A stretch of DNA of 24,951 nucleotides from DAITMV01 sp046318595 (GTDB taxonomy: Bacteria; Pseudomonadota; Gammaproteobacteria; Burkholderiales; Burkholderiaceae_B). Both the position numbers and the translations under genes were made by a program. Shown piece after piece: positions 21,059-24,951 of this stretch (position 1 is the first letter of the stretch; each line of letters starts with the position of its first letter). The notes under the pieces are model-generated. The model ran no database searches. It saw nothing but the letters and a program-made list of their open reading frames with translations, and was not told the origin of the DNA. Location of the stretch: NCBI GenBank assembly GCA_046318595.1, contig JBKCTV010000021.1, positions 1 through 24,951 of the forward strand, written 5' to 3'.

Positions 21059-21403
21059 CTATTTAGCCTTCAGGCTGTCTTCAACCAGCTTCATCAATCC
21101 GGGATTGTCCACGATAATCGTACACAGCCCGTTCGCCAGCGCGTTCACGACATGCTCTTCTTGTTCTTGCGTGAAGCCTTTAACGCCTTGCGTAAAGAAC
21201 AGGGCGTGAAGCAGCTCATGAACCAGCGTGTTTGCCTGCTCCTGTCGAGGCTCCCCACGGCTGCGATTAACGTAAATCGTACTGGAGCGGTGGTACGTCA
21301 GGCCCATAGCCTGCGTTTCCTCCCCCGGCACATGCTCTTCCATCCAGCGCAGCTTGTAGGTCTTGTAGCCGACTTTAACTGTCTTTGGCAGCTTCAGTGA
21401 CAT
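21059..21403 (-). CDS. HExxH putative zinc metallopeptidase
   Basis: A 114-residue protein with HELLH (H62, E63, H66) in a hydrophobic helix, the zinc-binding site of gluzincin-type peptidases. A Glu about 17 residues later (E82 or E83, in QEEHVVNALANGL) is the probable third ligand. The N-terminus (VGYKTYKLRW) and SSTIYVNRSRG are beta strands. This compact form recalls ImmA/IrrE and SprT-like phage proteins; which one cannot be decided. I chose 21403 because GGAAGG is nine bases upstream; an ATG at 21412 would touch the SD. The gene overlaps its upstream neighbour by 29 bases. The target, host or phage protein, is unknown. Confidence 0.78.
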   Translation of the reverse strand: MSLKLPKTVKVGYKTYKLRWMEEHVPGEETQAMGLTYHRSSTIYVNRSRGEPRQEQANTLVHELLHALFFTQGVKGFTQEQEEHVVNALANGLCTIIVDNPGLMKLVEDSLKAK

Positions 21404-21944
21404 AGCGGTCATCCTTCCCGTAGTTGTTCAGCTGATGAGCAAGCAGGAACAGGGCATTAACGGTCATATGCGCGGTGTGAAGATGGCCTGACTCCGGGTC
21501 GCGGTCTTGGCCAGTTTGATACGCCGCATAATGGCGCAGCAGGGCTGACTCAATACGGCTCCAGTCAAACCCCTTGCGCCAGTTGTAGGGGCCGTATTTC
21601 TCCGCACCAAACTGCAGGCACTTACCGACTTCGAGCAGGGCGTCCATCGGCAGCAGGCTTAACGGAGCCTTGTCGCTGTCTGCTTTCTGGGCAGCTTGCT
21701 TTTCTTCGACAAGCGGTTCTAGAGGCAGTTCAGGCCCATACGACACAACCAGATTCTCTAATACCCGTACCAACTTTTCTACAGGCATAGTGGCAAGGGC
21801 ATAGTCGGATGTATGCTGACGTACAAACTCCCGCGTTCGCGCCTCTGTCCAATGGTAAGGGACAGCGTCGTGCAAAATCAGCCGCCGAGCAAGGACTCCC
21901 ACTTGGAGGTCAAGTTGCTCCGGGCTAGTGATGCTCACCGTCAT
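21375..21944 (-). CDS. dATP/dGTP diphosphohydrolase-family protein (DUF5664, MazZ-like)
   Basis: A 189-residue protein. Residues 1-80 form an N-terminal region of unknown role. From about 93 on, the pattern APLSLLPMDALLEVGKCL, GAEKYGPYNWRKGFDW, ALLRHYAAYQTGQDRDPESG and HTAHMTVNALFLLAHQL matches the family annotated in phages as dATP/dGTP diphosphohydrolase. Members studied as MazZ, in phages with 2-aminoadenine genomes, turn dGTP or dATP into the monophosphates. Acidic and His residues of the core helices (E106, E115, D151-E-S-G area, H154, H159) are plausible metal ligands. It overlaps the MazG-like gene by 4 bases (ATGA). Whether this copy makes a Z precursor or simply controls nucleotide pools is open. 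Confidence 0.8.
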   Translation of the reverse strand: MTVSITSPEQLDLQVGVLARRLILHDAVPYHWTEARTREFVRQHTSDYALATMPVEKLVRVLENLVVSYGPELPLEPLVEEKQAAQKADSDKAPLSLLPMDALLEVGKCLQFGAEKYGPYNWRKGFDWSRIESALLRHYAAYQTGQDRDPESGHLHTAHMTVNALFLLAHQLNNYGKDDRYVTEAAKDS

Positions 21945-22333
21945 CGATTATCTCCAGAACCAGTAAGTTTATTCCGCTCCATCCGGCTGCGCAGCTTTTC
22001 AAGGTTACCAAGCGCGACGCTTTCCATCGACAAGCCATTCTCCGCTGCCAGACGAGCGACGTACCACAGCACGTCCCCCAGCTCCTTGGCGAAGCCCTCC
22101 GTATCCAGAGGATGGCCGTCACGAACAGCCTTCTTGTACTTGTCGGCTACCTCGCCAACCTCAGACGCCAACCCGGCAATCAAGTACGGCATCGCAATCT
22201 CCTGCGGGTAGATAGCCGTAGCCTTGGTGCCAAACTGGTAGTGGGCAAACGTACCGGGGCTTGCCAACTCCGGATGCTGCTCGCCAGTATAGTCGTACAA
22301 AGGCTCTACGAACGTCTTGCGGTAGTCAGTCAT
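21941..22333 (-). CDS. MazG-like nucleotide pyrophosphohydrolase
   Basis: A 130-residue all-alpha NTP pyrophosphohydrolase that cleaves nucleoside triphosphates to monophosphates and pyrophosphate. The metal-binding pattern is intact: ExxE in ASEVGEVADKYKK (E58, E61) and ExxD in KELGDVLWYVARLA (E84, D87). Many phages carry such proteins to alter (p)ppGpp levels or nucleotide pools; the substrate here is not predictable. The start at 22333 is favoured over 22375, because GGAAGA precedes it and it overlaps the previous stop as ATGA. It directly precedes a second nucleotide hydrolase of another family. Confidence 0.92.
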   Translation of the reverse strand: MTDYRKTFVEPLYDYTGEQHPELASPGTFAHYQFGTKATAIYPQEIAMPYLIAGLASEVGEVADKYKKAVRDGHPLDTEGFAKELGDVLWYVARLAAENGLSMESVALGNLEKLRSRMERNKLTGSGDNR

Positions 22334-23037
22334 GGAATCTTCCGTCCTCGTTGGTTGTGGCCGCAGGCAACGCACTTCAGGCGTCGATACGGGCCGATGT
22401 TATCGTAGCGAATGCCGTCGCTCTTCAGATGATGGTGGCCACAAGCCGCGCATACCTCGTTACCCCAGCCGTCCTTACCCGTCTTGCCACCAATCGTGTA
22501 GTTGTACATCGGCAGCAGTCGGTGGTAAACGTCTTCCAGCCGCAGAACATCATTCTCACAGTAGGCGGCCAGCTTGTTAATCGAGGCTGCGTGCCCAATC
22601 TGAGCGAGCTGCCACACCTTCTTCGGCTCACTGGTCTTCGGCAGCATACCGAGGTCTTCCAGCACGGCTCCCAGCCGGTTGGACTGGAACTTCAGCTTCT
22701 TCTGGGACACCCGGCACAAGTCGAGATGGCGCTGGGGCGGAATAACGGGCAGCTGGTTAATCAGCAGGCGCGTATTCAGGAATGGAACATCGAACTTCAG
22801 CCCGTACCATGTCACAATCTCGTCAAACTCTTCAAGGTGCGGAAGTGCCTTCTGCAACAGCTTCTTGTCCTGAAGGATGGTAGCAGGCGTCGCGTTCCAG
22901 CCCTCGATGTCAGTTTGCTTGTAGATAGTGACCTTGCTGTCGTGCAGCCCCTTCACGCCTACGACCATAACACGCCCCATCGAGGCGTTCAAGTTCGTTG
23001 TTTCAATATCCAGAAACCCGACCTTTTTAGTCGTCAT
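22330..23037 (-). CDS. DEDDy 3'-5' exonuclease with C-terminal zinc ribbon
   Basis: A 235-residue protein with an RNase H-like exonuclease core. Motif I is FLDIETT (D10, E12), motif II is WYGLKFDVPFLNTR (D83) and motif III is YCENDVLRLEDVY (Y159, D163), which is the DEDDy form as in DNA polymerase proofreading domains and the YprB-type family. Residues 196-225 carry CxxC...CxxC (C196, C199, C222, C225), a zinc ribbon that could hold DNA or a partner. No polymerase domain is attached. It overlaps the neighbours by 11 and 4 bases. It probably trims DNA or RNA in replication or recombination; exact role unknown. Confidence 0.9.
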   Translation of the reverse strand: MTTKKVGFLDIETTNLNASMGRVMVVGVKGLHDSKVTIYKQTDIEGWNATPATILQDKKLLQKALPHLEEFDEIVTWYGLKFDVPFLNTRLLINQLPVIPPQRHLDLCRVSQKKLKFQSNRLGAVLEDLGMLPKTSEPKKVWQLAQIGHAASINKLAAYCENDVLRLEDVYHRLLPMYNYTIGGKTGKDGWGNEVCAACGHHHLKSDGIRYDNIGPYRRLKCVACGHNQRGRKIP

Positions 23038-23410
23038 TCTTTTTAGCTTTCAACTGGGTTAGCAGGGCCATGAAATGCTCAAACGACACAATAGCTAGTG
23101 TGGGGCCGTGGTTCCGCTTCATCACAGCCACAGGCTGTAGTGTAGGGTCGAGCTTGGCGTGGGCGAGGGCTTGCTCATATGCTGCCCACACGGTAGCCTT
23201 CTCGCTGTTCTTGCACTCGACGGCGTATGGAAACACCTTCTTGGCCGCAGTGGAGAGCATCAGGTCGGCCCCTCCGCTGCCCATCGGGGTGCTGCGTACA
23301 TCGTCGTTCAAGACCAGCGCCGGGTCGAGGGCAAGCACCGCGTCCCGCACTGTCTGCTGCAGCTGACGGCCTTTAGCCTTCCGGGCTGCGATAGAGATAC
23401 CTTTAGCCAT
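23027..23410 (-). CDS. Small PD-(D/E)XK endonuclease (resolvase-like)
   Basis: A 127-residue basic protein. GSGGADLML (D49) followed by YAVECKNSE (E65, K67) gives the D-x(n)-ExK core of PD-(D/E)XK nucleases. The fold layout and length recall VRR-NUC or Holliday-junction-resolvase-like phage enzymes. A helix rich in Lys and Arg (AARKAKGRQLQQTVRDAV) sits at the front and could touch DNA. It may cut branched DNA before packaging or act with the exonuclease encoded next. GGGGGA is a strong SD, and its end overlaps the exonuclease gene by 11 bases. Confidence 0.8.
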   Translation of the reverse strand: MAKGISIAARKAKGRQLQQTVRDAVLALDPALVLNDDVRSTPMGSGGADLMLSTAAKKVFPYAVECKNSEKATVWAAYEQALAHAKLDPTLQPVAVMKRNHGPTLAIVSFEHFMALLTQLKAKKNDD

Positions 23411-23418
23411 GCTTCCCC

Positions 23419-23724
23419 CTAGTTTAAATCAGGCAAACAGTTGCGGAAGTCTTCGTGCACTTGCTCTAACAGCTCGTCCAGCTCTTCGTCGTCAATGCGG
23501 CCATCATAATAGAGCTTGTACACAAGGGTGCGTTTCAGCGTCGTCGCCAAAACTTCATCGTCGCTCTGCGACAGATAGGCGCCCAGCATACGAGCGACAT
23601 CGTCTACTCGACCCCCGAGGTGGTGGCTTCCCTTCGCAACTTCCGGGTCGTTCTTGTCCTGAACAACCGAGATTTCAAAGATATTCAGGTCTTTTGCAAG
23701 TAGGCTCACGGCTAATTCTCCCAT
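23419..23724 (-). CDS. Unknown acidic helical protein
   Basis: A 101-residue, acidic protein, not recognised. Its C-terminal half is helical (DDEVLATTLKRTLVYKLYYD, then IDDEELDELLEQVHEDF) and its first half has a beta segment (LNIFEISVVQDKNDP). No cysteines apart from one, no membrane segment. The start codon lies in the previous gene (13-base overlap) and the end is eight bases from the nuclease gene. Small acidic phage proteins of this kind are often host inhibitors or DNA mimics, but nothing here proves it. Confidence 0.8.
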   Translation of the reverse strand: MGELAVSLLAKDLNIFEISVVQDKNDPEVAKGSHHLGGRVDDVARMLGAYLSQSDDEVLATTLKRTLVYKLYYDGRIDDEELDELLEQVHEDFRNCLPDLN

Positions 23725-23969
23725 ATCACTTCGTTAGGAATTACTTTTCCGGCGTGCCGCCATGTGCAGCAGAAGATGTCAAACTCATACCCTACTGGAT
23801 AATCCTGCGCGGCCTTACTGCCACTAGACACCACGGTCAGGGTAAACTTGTTTTTAGATTGCTTATGTTTGTCAACAACAACCATAATTCGTTCATCCTC
23901 GGCGTCGCCACGATATTTATCGTTTGTAACCCGCATTATTCGCGGAAACTGTGGTACTTCAACAGCCAT
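23712..23969 (-). CDS. Unknown small protein
   Basis: An 85-residue protein, not recognised. It looks like a single small beta domain (RIMVVVDKHK, NKFTLTVVSSGS, GYEFDIFCCTWRHAGKV). Codons are more A/T-rich than in the neighbouring nuclease genes. It starts two bases after the Cas4/RecB-like stop and overlaps the following gene by 13 bases, which supports it being translated. No clear SD is visible, so coupling is likely. Confidence 0.75.
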   Translation of the reverse strand: MAVEVPQFPRIMRVTNDKYRGDAEDERIMVVVDKHKQSKNKFTLTVVSSGSKAAQDYPVGYEFDIFCCTWRHAGKVIPNEVIWEN

Positions 23970-23971
23970 CT

Positions 23972-24850
23972 TTATTCTGTGTCCTCGTGGATAATCTTAA
24001 CGCCGCTCGGGATACTCTTAATTTCACCCAGATAATACATCGTCGTTTTACCTCGCGTGGCTTTGGTTGACTCAGGGAAGCACTTTTTAACAAACGGGCA
24101 GCGGGCACATTCGTAGGCCACCCGCAGGTTTCCGGTGTTGTTCTCGATAAACGGCTGGTGGCACATCTCCGGCATTTGTTCCTGCTGCGCCAGCTGCATT
24201 CGTTCCCCGAGAGCATCTAGCGCCGTATCCAACAGGTAGGCCGCGTATTCGCCTTCGGCCTCCACCAGCTTAAACTCGCCGTTGTTCTTGTTGATGACAA
24301 TCCAGCCCCCGAAAGGCAGGTTGAGCATCTTAGCATACAGCGCCGCTTGCTCGATGTAGCCATAGGTGTCGTTGGCCACCAGCGTTTCAAAGCTCTGCCA
24401 CTTTTCGGTGTAGTGCGCGTCGTTAGTCGTCTTTACGTCGTACAGCCGCCCGTCAATCACCAAGTCGCAGGTACCGCGTACCGTTTCCCCAGCAAACTCT
24501 GTCTGGCCCTTGTGCTGAACGTGGGTAACTTTGAACTTCTTGGTGACGCGGGATGTCACTTTAAGCCAAAGCATAAACCACGCCTCCAGCGCATCGCCCT
24601 GAAAGAACGTCATCCGCGTTGTCGGAGCAACGTCGCCCTGCAGGTGCGGATAACGCTTCATCCACCAGAGCCGCCGAGCCGGGTGGCCGAGCGAGGAAGC
24701 GCGAGGGTAGTAACTCCCCTTCTGGCTGAACTGGTTTTCCAGCGAAGTCCGGATGGCTTCTACCGCCGCTTTCATCTCGGCGGGGGTGGGCTCTACAAGC
24801 CCCTTGGCGCCGTGCGCTCCGATAAACTCGCGTAGCTGTTTTAGTGACAT
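23972..24850 (-). CDS. Cas4/RecB-like PD-(D/E)XK nuclease with a C-terminal cysteine cluster
   Basis: A 292-residue nuclease. After a helical start (residues 1-45) comes RASSLGHPARRLWW, where related Cas4/AddB-type enzymes usually have a cluster cysteine. FFQGDALEAWF is motif I. GTCDLVIDG (D129) and YDVKTT (D138, K140) are the catalytic core, and QAALY (Q168, Y172) is the QxxxY motif of RecB-family nucleases. C230, C248, C251 and C257 (CARCPFVKKCFP) may hold an iron-sulfur cluster or zinc. Such phage enzymes process DNA ends in recombination. GGTGGA precedes the ATG, which overlaps the upstream stop by one base (TAATG). Confidence 0.88.
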   Translation of the reverse strand: MSLKQLREFIGAHGAKGLVEPTPAEMKAAVEAIRTSLENQFSQKGSYYPRASSLGHPARRLWWMKRYPHLQGDVAPTTRMTFFQGDALEAWFMLWLKVTSRVTKKFKVTHVQHKGQTEFAGETVRGTCDLVIDGRLYDVKTTNDAHYTEKWQSFETLVANDTYGYIEQAALYAKMLNLPFGGWIVINKNNGEFKLVEAEGEYAAYLLDTALDALGERMQLAQQEQMPEMCHQPFIENNTGNLRVAYECARCPFVKKCFPESTKATRGKTTMYYLGEIKSIPSGVKIIHEDTE

Positions 24851-24951
24851 TATTCCACCTGTGTAGCTTTGAGCAGGGCGATTTCTTTAGCCTGCTGACG
24901 CACTTTTTCCGTTAAAGCCTCTACTTGTACTTCAAGCGAGGTGCGGACGGC
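24850..24951 (-). CDS. Partial coiled-coil protein (C-terminal 33 residues)
   Basis: The reading frame is open from the window edge to TAA at 24852-24850. The visible part is helical and charged (VEALTEKVRQQAKEIALLKA), fitting the end of a coiled coil. The stop overlaps the next start as TAATG, as other genes of this operon do, which supports it being real. Identity cannot be told from this fragment. Confidence 0.7.
   Translation of the reverse strand, partial: AVRTSLEVQVEALTEKVRQQAKEIALLKATQVE

Noticed and set aside
1..24951. Prophage with integration or lysogeny genes
   Set aside because: No integrase, repressor, excisionase, attachment site or flanking bacterial gene is visible here; the rest of the genome could still hold them.

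Overview
The window is part of a tailed double-stranded DNA phage genome. The gene set suggests a podovirus-like virion: a short terminase-portal-capsid block, an SU10/P22-type adaptor and nozzle, T7-like internal virion proteins, and no tape measure, tail tube or sheath gene. The host cannot be named from sequence. Clear TTGACA/TATAAT-type promoters, Shine-Dalgarno (SD) sites and a moderately GC-rich genome point to a bacterium with a sigma70-type polymerase, probably a proteobacterium. There is no integrase, repressor, tRNA, transposase or CRISPR array in the window.

Layout. (1) Positions 1-1750 are mostly non-coding and AT-rich. They hold several TTGACA promoter-like sites, one minus-strand orphan gene (540-890) with its own promoter and terminator, and a dense series of inverted repeats. 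A strong promoter (1292-1319) would transcribe a highly structured RNA of about 390 nt. (2) Positions 1753-12475 are the plus-strand packaging and virion block: unknown protein, small and large terminase, small beta protein, portal, scaffold, major capsid, small head protein, adaptor, nozzle, fibre and a 56-residue protein. (3) Positions 12487-17362 start with an apparently leaderless GNAT-like gene behind its own promoter, followed by three internal or ejection-type proteins. (4) Positions 17355-18483 are a lysis cassette: XhlA-like membrane protein, T4-type lysozyme and GTA-type 3TM holin. (5) Positions 18485-20622 hold three further, probably virion-surface, genes. (6) A bidirectional terminator (20627-20650) separates this from a tightly overlapped minus-strand operon (20675-24951) for nucleotide and DNA metabolism. 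That operon has a Cas4/RecB-like nuclease, two unknowns, a small PD-(D/E)XK endonuclease, a DEDDy exonuclease with a zinc ribbon, a MazG-like pyrophosphohydrolase, a dATP/dGTP-diphosphohydrolase-family protein, an HExxH protein and coiled-coil proteins.

How it fits together. The minus-strand operon is the likely early/middle region (nucleotide pool control, DNA processing). The plus-strand block is the late region (packaging, head, short tail, ejection proteins, lysis, decoration). Two genes, the one at the head of the terminase operon and the GNAT-like gene, sit behind near-identical promoter/start-codon arrangements predicted to give leaderless mRNAs, which suggests a small separately timed set of transcripts. 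The least explained region is the inverted-repeat-rich stretch 900-1750, above all the candidate RNA at 1326-1714.
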